Below, in pieces: positions 44,516 to 51,819 of a DNA stretch of 64,000 nt (the first letter of the stretch is position 1; each line of letters opens with the position of its first letter). The DNA is from Arthrobacter sp. ERGS1:01 (GTDB lineage: Bacteria > Actinomycetota > Actinomycetes > Actinomycetales > Micrococcaceae): NCBI RefSeq assembly GCF_001281315.1, contig NZ_CP012479.1, forward strand, positions 1,054,001-1,118,000. The letters run 5' to 3'. The translations under genes and the position numbers were made by a program. The notes beneath the pieces are model-generated. The model was not told where the DNA came from and made no database searches. It worked only from the letters and a program-made list of their open reading frames with translations.

Positions 44516-45040
44516 GTGACCAATCAGACTTTCCCCCCTTCCCCCGAAGCTGCCGACGCCGCGCACGTGCTGACGGTCCAGCTGCGCATGCTCGACGACG
44601 GCATCGAGGCCCCCAGCTACGCCCACCCCGGTGATGCCGGCGCCGACCTGCGCACCAGGATCGACGTCGTACTGGCCCCCGGGCAGCGCGTGCTGGTGCC
44701 CACGGGCGTCGCGATCGCCCTCCCGTTCGGCTATGTGGCGCTCGTCCACCCGCGGTCCGGGCTTGCCACCAAGCACGGGCTCACCATTGTCAACAGCCCG
44801 GGCACGGTCGATGCCGGGTACCGTGGCGAAATCTCCGTCACGCTCCTGAACACCGACACCCACCACCCCATCACGTTGTCCCGGGGCGATAGAATTGCCC
44901 AACTGGTCATTCAACGCGTCGAGCAGGCAGCGTTTGAACTGGTGGCCGAATTGCCCGATTCCCAGCGCGGCACCGGCGGGTTTGGCTCCACCGGCGGATT
45001 TGGCTCCGCAGCCCCGCAAACCGTGCCCGGCGTCGGCTAA
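44516..45040 (+). CDS. dut: dUTP diphosphatase (trimeric dUTPase), 174 aa
   Basis: Hydrolyses dUTP to dUMP, keeping uracil out of DNA and supplying thymidylate synthesis. All five motifs of trimeric dUTPases are visible: DAGADL (I), HPRSGLATK (II), [13 protein letters not shown] (III, with the catalytic Asp), [10 protein letters not shown] (IV) and the C-terminal [11 protein letters not shown] (V). Motif V is partly doubled ([11 protein letters not shown]). The start is GTG with no strong ribosome site. It heads a tight operon with DUF3710, an OB-fold protein and DUF3159, as in mycobacteria. Confidence 0.97.
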   Translation: MTNQTFPPSPEAADAAHVLTVQLRMLDDGIEAPSYAHPGDAGADLRTRIDVVLAPGQRVLVPTGVAIALPFGYVALVHPRSGLATKHGLTIVNSPGTVDAGYRGEISVTLLNTDTHHPITLSRGDRIAQLVIQRVEQAAFELVAELPDSQRGTGGFGSTGGFGSAAPQTVPGVG

Positions 45041-45075
45041 CCACCGTTCCATCATTCACAAGGAGTTTTCATCCC

Positions 45076-45858
45076 ATGGCTTTTGGGTTCGGCAAGAAAA
45101 AGAACACCGGCACCGTTGACGACGCGGCCGGGCAGGACGCCCCGCAGGACACTGCATCCGACGCGGCACAGCCCGCCGACGGTGTGGTGGCACTGCCTCC
45201 GGATCCGTCCGACACCGCGTACGACCGAGCCCTGCACGGCCCGTTCGACGCCGCCGAAATTGAGACGACCGACGGCTACGTCGACCTTGGCGCCCTGCTC
45301 ATCACCCCGCGCGAAGGCCTGGCCCTGCGCCTGGAGGTTGAGGAAAGCACCCAGCGCGTCATCGCGGTCACCCTTGACCTGAACGGTTCAAGCCTGCAGT
45401 TGCAGGCCTTTGCGGCGTCGCGGTCGGAAAAGCTGTGGCGTGACATCCGCGAACAGATCGGCTTGTCCGTCGGTTCGCAGGGCGGCGAGATCGAGATCCT
45501 CGACGGCACCTTCGGCAAGGAAGTCCTGGCCAAGGTTCCGGCACAGGCCGCCGACGGCAGCAAGGGCTTCCGCGTGGCGCGCTTCATCGGCGTCGACGGC
45601 CCCCGCTGGTTCCTGCGCGGTGTGCTGGGCGGGGACGCCGCGGTGAACCGTGAAGCCGCGGAGGAACTGGAAAACCTGTTCCGCGGCGTAGTGGTGGTGC
45701 GTGGGGAAACCCCGCTGCCCCCGCGCGACCTGCTGGTGCTGCGCCTGCCCAAGGACGCCGTGGCCGGCCCCGAGGGCATGGTCCCCGGCGACCACGCCGC
45801 ACCCGCCCAGGGTGGGGAACCGTTCCGCCGCGGCCCCGAAATCACGGCGATCGGCTAA
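45076..45858 (+). CDS. DUF3710 family protein, 260 aa
   Basis: Actinobacterial protein of unknown function that follows dut. After a Lys-rich start (MAFGFGKKKN) and an acidic disordered stretch (about 10-45), the conserved domain begins at GPFDAAEIETTDGYVDLGAL. It includes SLQLQAFAASRSEKLWRDIREQI and the RVARFIGVDGPRWFLRGVLGG segment, typical of the family. A ribosome site (AAGGAG) lies close before the ATG. No membrane helix or signal peptide. The next gene starts two bases after its stop, so the two are translationally linked. Confidence 0.88.
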   Translation: MAFGFGKKKNTGTVDDAAGQDAPQDTASDAAQPADGVVALPPDPSDTAYDRALHGPFDAAEIETTDGYVDLGALLITPREGLALRLEVEESTQRVIAVTLDLNGSSLQLQAFAASRSEKLWRDIREQIGLSVGSQGGEIEILDGTFGKEVLAKVPAQAADGSKGFRVARFIGVDGPRWFLRGVLGGDAAVNREAAEELENLFRGVVVVRGETPLPPRDLLVLRLPKDAVAGPEGMVPGDHAAPAQGGEPFRRGPEITAIG

Positions 45859-45860
45859 AC

Positions 45861-46196
45861 ATGCCGCTTGAGCAGGGGTCCTGGCCGGCATCGGTGGCCA
45901 TCAATGAGCTGCCGGTGCGCGGCCGCGCCGTATGCAGCGGCGTGATCGACGCCGTCACGATCCTCCCGGCATCAGCGGCCCCGGAATTCACCGCCATCAT
46001 GACGGACCGGGAGTTCCACCGGGTTGCCGGCGACGGCGGCAGCCACCGGGTCCGCCTGGTGTGGCTGGGCCGGCGCCGGGTGCCCGGCGTGGTGGTGGGC
46101 ACCCGCCTGCGCATCGAGGGCATGGTTTCACGCCGCGACGGCCTGCCCACCGTCTACAACCCCCGCTACGAAATTATTGGAACGCAGGAGACATAG
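45861..46196 (+). CDS. OB-fold nucleic-acid-binding-like protein, 111 aa
   Basis: A small single-domain protein with the strand pattern of an OB fold (VRGRAVCSGVIDAVTIL; FTAIMTDREF; HRVRLVWLGRRRVPG; GTRLRIEGMVSRRDG; TVYNPRYEIIG). The ending NPRYEI(I) is characteristic of actinobacterial OB-fold proteins found between DUF3710 and DUF3159. It probably binds single-stranded nucleic acid, perhaps as part of a larger complex, but no direct evidence exists here. It starts two bases after DUF3710 and its stop abuts the next start. Confidence 0.83.
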   Translation: MPLEQGSWPASVAINELPVRGRAVCSGVIDAVTILPASAAPEFTAIMTDREFHRVAGDGGSHRVRLVWLGRRRVPGVVVGTRLRIEGMVSRRDGLPTVYNPRYEIIGTQET

Positions 46197-46898
46197 TTGG
46201 CCACGAACATGGACAAAGACGACGCCGGAACCCCCGCGGCAGCCGGCGGCTTCGCCGGGCTGGCCCAGGAAATGGCGGCAAAGTCGGCCCTGGTGCGCAA
46301 GGACAATGGCCACATCGACCTGCTGGCCGCCGCCGGGGGAGTGCGCGGCATCGCCGAAAGCGTGCTGCCGGGCCTCGTGTTCCTGGTGATCTTCACGGTC
46401 AGCCGCAACCTGAACTGGTCGCTGCTGGCTTCGGTGGCCGTGGCGCTCGTGTTCCTCGTGATGCGGCTGGTCCAGCGGACGCCGCTGACCCAGGCACTGG
46501 CCGGCATTGCCGGCGTCGCGCTGTCGGCGGTGCTGGCCATGACCACGGGCAAGGCCGAAAACTACTACCTGGTGGGGTTCCTGACCAACGCCGGCTACAT
46601 TGCGGCCATGGTGGTCTCGATCGCCGTCCGCTGGCCCGTCCTGGGCCTGCTCTTCGGCTACGCCCGCAACGAGGGCGTGCGCTGGCGGGCCAAGCCCGAG
46701 CGGCTGCGCGCCTACCGGGTGGCCACCTGGATCATCGTGGCCGTCATGGCCGCCCGGCTCGCCGTGCAGCTGCCCCTGTACTTCACCAACAACGTGGACG
46801 CCCTGGGCGCCATGCGCCTGATCATGGGCGTGCCGCTGTACGCGCTGGGCCTGTGGGTGGCATGGCTGCTCAGCCGCCCCGTGGCCACCGAAGGCTAG
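46197..46898 (+). CDS. DUF3159 membrane protein, 233 aa
   Basis: An integral membrane protein with about six hydrophobic helices after a cytoplasmic N-terminus (LAAAGGVRGIAESVLPGLVFL is the family's opening). Homologues are fixed in the dut-OB-fold cluster of actinobacteria and have no known function. The start is TTG directly after the stop of the OB-fold gene, supported by AGGAG six bases before it; an ATG four codons later has poor spacing. It is convergent with the TrkA-type gene. Confidence 0.87.
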   Translation: MATNMDKDDAGTPAAAGGFAGLAQEMAAKSALVRKDNGHIDLLAAAGGVRGIAESVLPGLVFLVIFTVSRNLNWSLLASVAVALVFLVMRLVQRTPLTQALAGIAGVALSAVLAMTTGKAENYYLVGFLTNAGYIAAMVVSIAVRWPVLGLLFGYARNEGVRWRAKPERLRAYRVATWIIVAVMAARLAVQLPLYFTNNVDALGAMRLIMGVPLYALGLWVAWLLSRPVATEG

Positions 46899-46908
46899 CC
46901 GGAGGAGG

Positions 46909-47583
46909 CTAGCCCGCCAGGCCGGGATCGGAGGACAGGAGCGCCCGAAGCTCGTCCTCGGCGGCGATCGTGGAGATGAAGAACAGCTCGTCCCCGCCCT
47001 CGATCACGTCGTCGTTGCTGGGCGTTATGGGGGCCTCGTCGCGCAGGATCGCCACCAGGGTGGCATCCTGCGGCCAGTCCACGGCACCCACCATGCGGCC
47101 AATTACGTGGGATTCCCCGGGGACCGTGAACTCCACGAGGGAGGCCACACCGGCCTGCAAAGTCAGCAGGCGCACCAGGTCGCCGATCTCCACGGCCTCC
47201 TCCACCAGCGCCGTCATCAGGCGCGGGGTGTTCACTGCCACATCAACGCCCCAGGAGTCGTCAAACATCCAGTCGTTCTTGGGATTGTTCACGCGCCCCA
47301 CGGTGCGGCCCACGCCAAATTCGGTCTTGGCCAGCAGCGAGACCACCAGGTTGACCTTGTCATCCCCCGTGGCGGAGACCACGACGTCGGCCTCCTCCAG
47401 CTTGGCCTCCCGCAGGGTGCTGATTTCGCAGGCATCACCCACGAGCCAGCGCGCGCCGCGCAGCCCGCTCTTGCCGATCACCTCGGGCTTGGGGTCGATC
47501 AGCAGCAGCTCGTGGCCGTGCGAGAGCAGTTCGCGGGCAATGGAGCAGCCAACGCTGCCGGCCCCCACAATGACAACTAGCAC
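46909..47583 (-). CDS. TrkA-type potassium regulator (RCK domain), CeoC-like, 224 aa
   Basis: A Rossmann-fold RCK protein that binds nucleotide and gates potassium transport. The N-terminus has VVIVGAGSVGCSIARELL and the acidic strand end LLLIDPK. The C-terminal part (about 140-218) is a TrkA-C domain. It follows the paralogous gene (47585-48256) by one base in the same direction; its GTG start has AAGGAG seven bases upstream. In mycobacteria the equivalents are CeoB and CeoC. The probable partner transporter is encoded divergently. Confidence 0.9.
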   Translation of the reverse strand: MLVVIVGAGSVGCSIARELLSHGHELLLIDPKPEVIGKSGLRGARWLVGDACEISTLREAKLEEADVVVSATGDDKVNLVVSLLAKTEFGVGRTVGRVNNPKNDWMFDDSWGVDVAVNTPRLMTALVEEAVEIGDLVRLLTLQAGVASLVEFTVPGESHVIGRMVGAVDWPQDATLVAILRDEAPITPSNDDVIEGGDELFFISTIAAEDELRALLSSDPGLAG

Positions 47584-47584
47584 G

Positions 47585-48256
47585 TCAATTCTCCTTTACC
47601 GGCGGGGCCGCCAAGATCCGGGCCACCTCCGCCGTGTCTGTGCCCTGCACCATGGCATGGACGGTGTCACCTTGCTGGTAACTGGTGTCGGGTCCGGGCA
47701 GCATGCCCTCGCCAAAGCGGGTCAGGTAGGCCACCCGCAGGGGCGCCGCATTTTCCAGGTCGTCAATGTGCCGGCCAATCCAGCCGTCATTGAGCGAAAG
47801 CTCGGTCAGGATCAGCCGGCCGGAAGGCTCCCGGAAATCGCCCTTGATGGCGGTTTCGGGCAGGATCCGGCGCAGCACCTGGTCGGCGCTCCAGCGCACG
47901 GCCGCGACCGTGGGGATGCCCAGGCGCTGGTAGATCTCGGCGCGGCCGGGATCGTAGATCCGCGCCACCACGTGCTCCACATGGAAGGTCTCCCGGGCCA
48001 CGCGGGTGGCCAGGATGTTGGAGTTGTCACCACTGGAGACCGCGGCAAAGGCGTAGGCGTTCTCAATGTCGGCCTGCTTCAGGGTGGCCTGGTCAAAGCC
48101 GACGCCGGTGATCTTGCGACCGCCGAAGCCTGTGCGCAAGCGGCGGAAGGCGCGTTCGTCCTGGTCGATGATGGCCACGGAATGGCCGGAATCTTCCAGG
48201 GTGTGGGCCAGGGTGGCCCCCACGCGTCCGCAGCCCATGATCACAAAGTGTGCCAA
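47585..48256 (-). CDS. TrkA-type potassium regulator (RCK domain), CeoB-like, 223 aa
   Basis: First of two tandem RCK proteins. The nucleotide-binding glycine motif is MGCGRVGATLA, with the acidic strand end IIDQDE. A TrkA-C domain occupies about 135-215. The start is TTG at 48256, supported by GAGGAG five bases upstream. Both genes form one unit, divergent from the KimA-like transporter gene across about 160 bases. Together the three probably make a potassium uptake module. The two RCK proteins may form a heteromer; this is inferred from pairing in related genomes. Confidence 0.9.
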   Translation of the reverse strand: MAHFVIMGCGRVGATLAHTLEDSGHSVAIIDQDERAFRRLRTGFGGRKITGVGFDQATLKQADIENAYAFAAVSSGDNSNILATRVARETFHVEHVVARIYDPGRAEIYQRLGIPTVAAVRWSADQVLRRILPETAIKGDFREPSGRLILTELSLNDGWIGRHIDDLENAAPLRVAYLTRFGEGMLPGPDTSYQQGDTVHAMVQGTDTAEVARILAAPPVKEN

Positions 48257-48275
48257 TGATGCTCCTCGTTTAAGG

Positions 48276-48292
48276 GCACTGCAATGCAGTGC
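48276..48292. promoter_or_regulatory. 17-base palindrome in the potassium-module divergent promoter region
   Basis: GCACTGCAATGCAGTGC has perfect eight-base arms around a central A. It lies 20 bases upstream of the CeoB-like start, between the divergent genes, and is a candidate operator or the foot of a short hairpin. Confidence 0.4.
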
Positions 48293-48418
48293 GGCTACTA
48301 ATCTGACGCGTTGGGCGCCCGCCGGTCAAGTCGGGACGGCGGACGTTCCTACAAGGGAAGTCTGTCACGGGCGGCGTCCGTCATGACTTTAGCCCCGCGA
48401 GGGACTAGCGTTACCCGC

Positions 48419-50389
48419 GTGCTGAATTTCTTCAACGCGTTCAAGCGAGTCCTTGTCGGGCGGCCCTTCCGCAACGACAAGCTCGCCCATACGCTGCTGC
48501 CCAAACGTATCGCGCTGCCCGTTTTTGCCTCGGACGCGCTGTCCTCGGTGGCGTATGCGCCCGACGAAATCCTCCTGACCCTGGCCCTGGCCGGCGTCGC
48601 CTCGGTGGCCCTGGCGCCCTGGGTGGGCCTGGCCGTCATGGTGGTGCTGCTCACGGTGGTGGCCTCCTACCGGCAAAATGTCCACGCCTACCCGTCCGGC
48701 GGCGGCGACTATGAGATCGCGAACGTCAACCTTGGCAAGTCGGCCGGCCTGACGGTGGCGTCGGCCCTGCTGGTCGACTACGTGCTGACGGTGGCCGTGT
48801 CGATGTCCTCGGCCGCCAACTACCTGGCCACGGCGGTGCCCGGCATGCACGGCACCCAGGCCGTGGTCGCCGTCATCGGCGTCATAGTCCTGGCGCTCGT
48901 GAACCTGCGCGGCATCAAGGAGGCCGGCAGCGTGTTTGCCGTGCCGACCTATATCTTCATGTTCTGCATCTTCGCCATGACCGGCGTGGGGCTGTTCCAG
49001 GCCGCCACCGGCAGCCTGGGGCGGGCGCCGTCGGCCGACTTCACGATCGTCCCGGAGGCGGCCTTCAACCAGGGCCTGGTGGGCCTTGCCGGGGCGTTCC
49101 TGCTGCTGCGCGCGTTCTCCTCCGGTGCCGCGGCCCTGACCGGTGTGGAGGCCATCAGCAACGGCGTGCCGAACTTCAAGAAACCCAAGAGCAAGAACGC
49201 CGCCACCACCTTGCTGCTGCTCGGCGCCATGGCCGCCGGCATGATGGCCGGCATCCTGTTCCTGGCCAACGCCACCGGCGTGCACATCGTGGCCGACCCC
49301 GCCACCGAATTCCTCGTCAACGGCCAGCCGCCCGCGGCCGGCTACGTGCAAAACCCCTCCATCAGCCAGATCGCCGGCACCATCTTCGGCATCGGCTCCA
49401 TCCCGTTCTTCATCATCGTGGCCGCCACCGGCGTGATCCTGGTGTTCGCCTCCAACACCGCCTTCAACGGCTTCCCCGTGCTCGCCTCGATCCTGGCCCG
49501 CGACGGCTACCTGCCCCGCCAGCTGCGCACCCGCGGGGACCGGCTGGCGTTCAGCAACGGCGTGATCCTGCTGGCCATCGGCGCCCTGGTGCTGATCATT
49601 TCCTTCGACGCCGACGTCACAAAGCTGATCCAGCTCTACATCGTGGGCGTGTTCATCTCCTTCACTGCCAGCCAGATCGGCATGGTCCGGCACTGGACGC
49701 GGGAACTGCGCACCGTGAAGGACAAGGCCGTCCGGTTCCGCATGAAGCGCTCACGGGTGATCAACAGCGTGGGCTTCTTCATGACGCTGACGGTGCTGAT
49801 CATCGTGCTGATCACCAAGTTCGAACAGGGCGCCTGGATCGCCCTGCTGGCCATGGCGGTGCTGTTCGCCATCATGTGGAGCATCCACGCCCACTACACG
49901 AACGTGGCAAAGGAACTGGCCGTGGAGACGGACTCCACCGTGGGGGCCCTGCCGTCCCGGATCCACGCCATCATCCTGGTCTCGCACGTCCGCAAGCCCG
50001 TCATGCGGGCCCTGGCGTTTGCCCGGGCGTCACGGCCGTCGTCGTTGGAGGCCATCACGGTTGATTTGGACCCCGCGGAGACCGAGGCAACCATCGCGGA
50101 TTGGGACAGGCTCTCCATCCCGGTACCGTTGACTGTGTTGGCGAGCCCGTACCGGGAGACGCTGACACCGCTGATCAGCCACATCAAGGCCATGCGGCGC
50201 GACTCTCCGCGCGACCTGATTGTGGTGTACATCCCGGAATACGTGGTGGGCAAATGGTGGGAGCAGCTGGTGCACAACCAGACGGCCCTGCGCATAAAGA
50301 CGCGATTGCATTTTGAACCCGGCGTCGTGGTGGCGAGCGTGCCCTGGCAGCTCAAGTCCTCCACCGACGCAAAGAAGTACCAAGAATAG
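48419..50389 (+). CDS. KimA-like APC superfamily potassium importer, 656 aa
   Basis: A twelve-helix transporter of the APC superfamily with a cytoplasmic C-terminal domain of about 150 residues. Its distinctive stretches match the KimA (YdaO) type of high-affinity potassium importer: a VGRP start, SSDALSSVAYAPDEIL, YPSGGGDYEIA, LLVDYVLTVAVSMS, AFSSGAAALTGVEAISNG, RGDRLAFSNGVI and YIVGVFISFTASQIGM, then HNQTA in the tail. In Bacillus KimA is inhibited by c-di-AMP; whether this one is cannot be read here. Divergent TrkA-type genes strengthen the potassium role. The start is uncertain: the GTG at 48419 fits the family N-terminus, and an ATG lies 12 codons upstream. An amino-acid permease annotation would be the alternative. 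Confidence 0.85.
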   Translation: MLNFFNAFKRVLVGRPFRNDKLAHTLLPKRIALPVFASDALSSVAYAPDEILLTLALAGVASVALAPWVGLAVMVVLLTVVASYRQNVHAYPSGGGDYEIANVNLGKSAGLTVASALLVDYVLTVAVSMSSAANYLATAVPGMHGTQAVVAVIGVIVLALVNLRGIKEAGSVFAVPTYIFMFCIFAMTGVGLFQAATGSLGRAPSADFTIVPEAAFNQGLVGLAGAFLLLRAFSSGAAALTGVEAISNGVPNFKKPKSKNAATTLLLLGAMAAGMMAGILFLANATGVHIVADPATEFLVNGQPPAAGYVQNPSISQIAGTIFGIGSIPFFIIVAATGVILVFASNTAFNGFPVLASILARDGYLPRQLRTRGDRLAFSNGVILLAIGALVLIISFDADVTKLIQLYIVGVFISFTASQIGMVRHWTRELRTVKDKAVRFRMKRSRVINSVGFFMTLTVLIIVLITKFEQGAWIALLAMAVLFAIMWSIHAHYTNVAKELAVETDSTVGALPSRIHAIILVSHVRKPVMRALAFARASRPSSLEAITVDLDPAETEATIADWDRLSIPVPLTVLASPYRETLTPLISHIKAMRRDSPRDLIVVYIPEYVVGKWWEQLVHNQTALRIKTRLHFEPGVVVASVPWQLKSSTDAKKYQE

Positions 50390-50404
50390 AAGAGCATAAA
50401 GCCC

Positions 50405-51811
50405 ATGAGCGATACCCCCAGCACCATGTCCCGCCTCACCGTCACCGTGGGACCCGTGGCCCACGGCGGCCACTGTGTGGCCCGGCATGAGGGCCGCGTC
50501 ATCTTTGTCCGGCACGCCATCCCCGGCGAGACCGTGGAGATTGCGCTGACCGAGCACGACGACGACGCCAAGTTCTGGCGCGCCGACGTCACCAAGGTCC
50601 TCGAAGCGGCCCCCGAGCGCGTCAACCACTTCTGGCCCGAGGCCGACGCCCTGCGCGCCGGTGCCCGCGGCGCGTCCCCCATCGGCGGGGCCGAGTTCGG
50701 CCACATTTCCCGGCCGGGCCAGCTGGCCCTGAAAACCGCAGTGGTCCGCGAACAGCTCGAACGCCTCGGCAAGATGGCTGCTGCCGACATCGACGCGGTG
50801 TTCGCCGGCGTCGAGGACGTGGATGCCAACGGCAGCGAAGCGCAGGCGGCCGGCCTGGGCTGGCGCACCCGCGTGGGCTTCGCGGTCACCCCCGGCGGCA
50901 AGCTGGGCATGCACGCACACCGCTCCCACACGGTGCTGCCCGTCCATGAAATGCCGCTGGCCGTCCCGGTCGTCGACGACCTCCGCCTGTGGGAGCTTGA
51001 CTACACCGGCATCGAGCGCGTGGAGGTTGCGGCCCCCGCCAACGGCTCCGGCGTGCTGGTGCTGCTGGCCCCGGCCCCCGGACTGGGGGAGAAGGCCGCC
51101 GGGCACGCGCTCAAGCGCATCTCCCGCGCCCTGGCCGGCCGTCCCGTGCCGCCGTCGGTTGCCGGCTGGAACCCGGAAACCGGGGCCATCTCGGTCATCA
51201 ACGGCCGCGGCTGGGTCAAGGAAACCACCGACGACCACGAGTTCCGGGTCACCGGCGACGGCTTCTGGCAGATCCACCGCAACGCCCCCAAGGTCCTCAC
51301 CGATGCCGCCCTCGGCTTCCTGCTTGCGGGCGGGCACCTCAACGACGGCGCCAACGTCGCCGACCTGTACGCGGGCGCCGGGCTGTTCACCGCACCCCTG
51401 GCCGACGCCGTCGGCCCCGAGGGCAGCGTCCTGTCCGTGGAGGGCGCACCCGGCACCAGCCGGGACGCGCGCAAGAACCTCCACGCCGCGAGCCAGGTGC
51501 AGATTGTCCAGGGCCGCGTCGAGCGCGTGCTGGCCGAAAAGCTGCCCGAGGGCGGGCGCCGCCGCTTCGACGCCGTGGTCCTTGACCCGCCGCGCGCAGG
51601 CGCCGGCAAGATCGCCGTCCGGGCGCTCATCGCCACCCGGCCCGCGGCCATCGCCTACGTCTCCTGCGACCCGGCAGCCTTTGCCCGCGACGTGTCCTAC
51701 TTCGCCGCGGCCGGCTGGACCGTTTCGAAGCTGCGCGCGTTCGATTTGTACCCGCACACCCACCACGTGGAGACGGTGGCACTGCTGACCCCGGCGGCCC
51801 GGGCAGTCTAG
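50405..51811 (+). CDS. TRAM-domain class I SAM-dependent RNA methyltransferase (TrmA/RlmD-like), 468 aa
   Basis: An RNA uracil-C5 methyltransferase of the RlmD/TrmA family. The N-terminal TRAM domain (about 8-65: LTVTVGPVAHGGHCVARHEGR, FVRHAIPGETVE) binds RNA. The C-terminal methyltransferase has the SAM motif VADLYAGAGLFTAPLA, the DPPRAGAG motif and the catalytic C421 in YVSCDPAAFARDV. The four Cys of the RlmD iron-sulfur cluster are not seen. It begins 15 bases after the KimA-like gene, and the P-type ATPase follows eight bases later. The exact RNA target is unknown; its Mycobacterium counterpart lies in the same place. Confidence 0.9.
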   Translation: MSDTPSTMSRLTVTVGPVAHGGHCVARHEGRVIFVRHAIPGETVEIALTEHDDDAKFWRADVTKVLEAAPERVNHFWPEADALRAGARGASPIGGAEFGHISRPGQLALKTAVVREQLERLGKMAAADIDAVFAGVEDVDANGSEAQAAGLGWRTRVGFAVTPGGKLGMHAHRSHTVLPVHEMPLAVPVVDDLRLWELDYTGIERVEVAAPANGSGVLVLLAPAPGLGEKAAGHALKRISRALAGRPVPPSVAGWNPETGAISVINGRGWVKETTDDHEFRVTGDGFWQIHRNAPKVLTDAALGFLLAGGHLNDGANVADLYAGAGLFTAPLADAVGPEGSVLSVEGAPGTSRDARKNLHAASQVQIVQGRVERVLAEKLPEGGRRRFDAVVLDPPRAGAGKIAVRALIATRPAAIAYVSCDPAAFARDVSYFAAAGWTVSKLRAFDLYPHTHHVETVALLTPAARAV

Positions 51812-51819
51812 GCGCGTCC

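Noticed and set aside
48257..48418. Possible c-di-AMP (ydaO-type) riboswitch before the KimA-like gene
   Set aside because: The characteristic conserved stretches of that riboswitch are not recognisable, and the gap is too short for a full aptamer plus expression platform.
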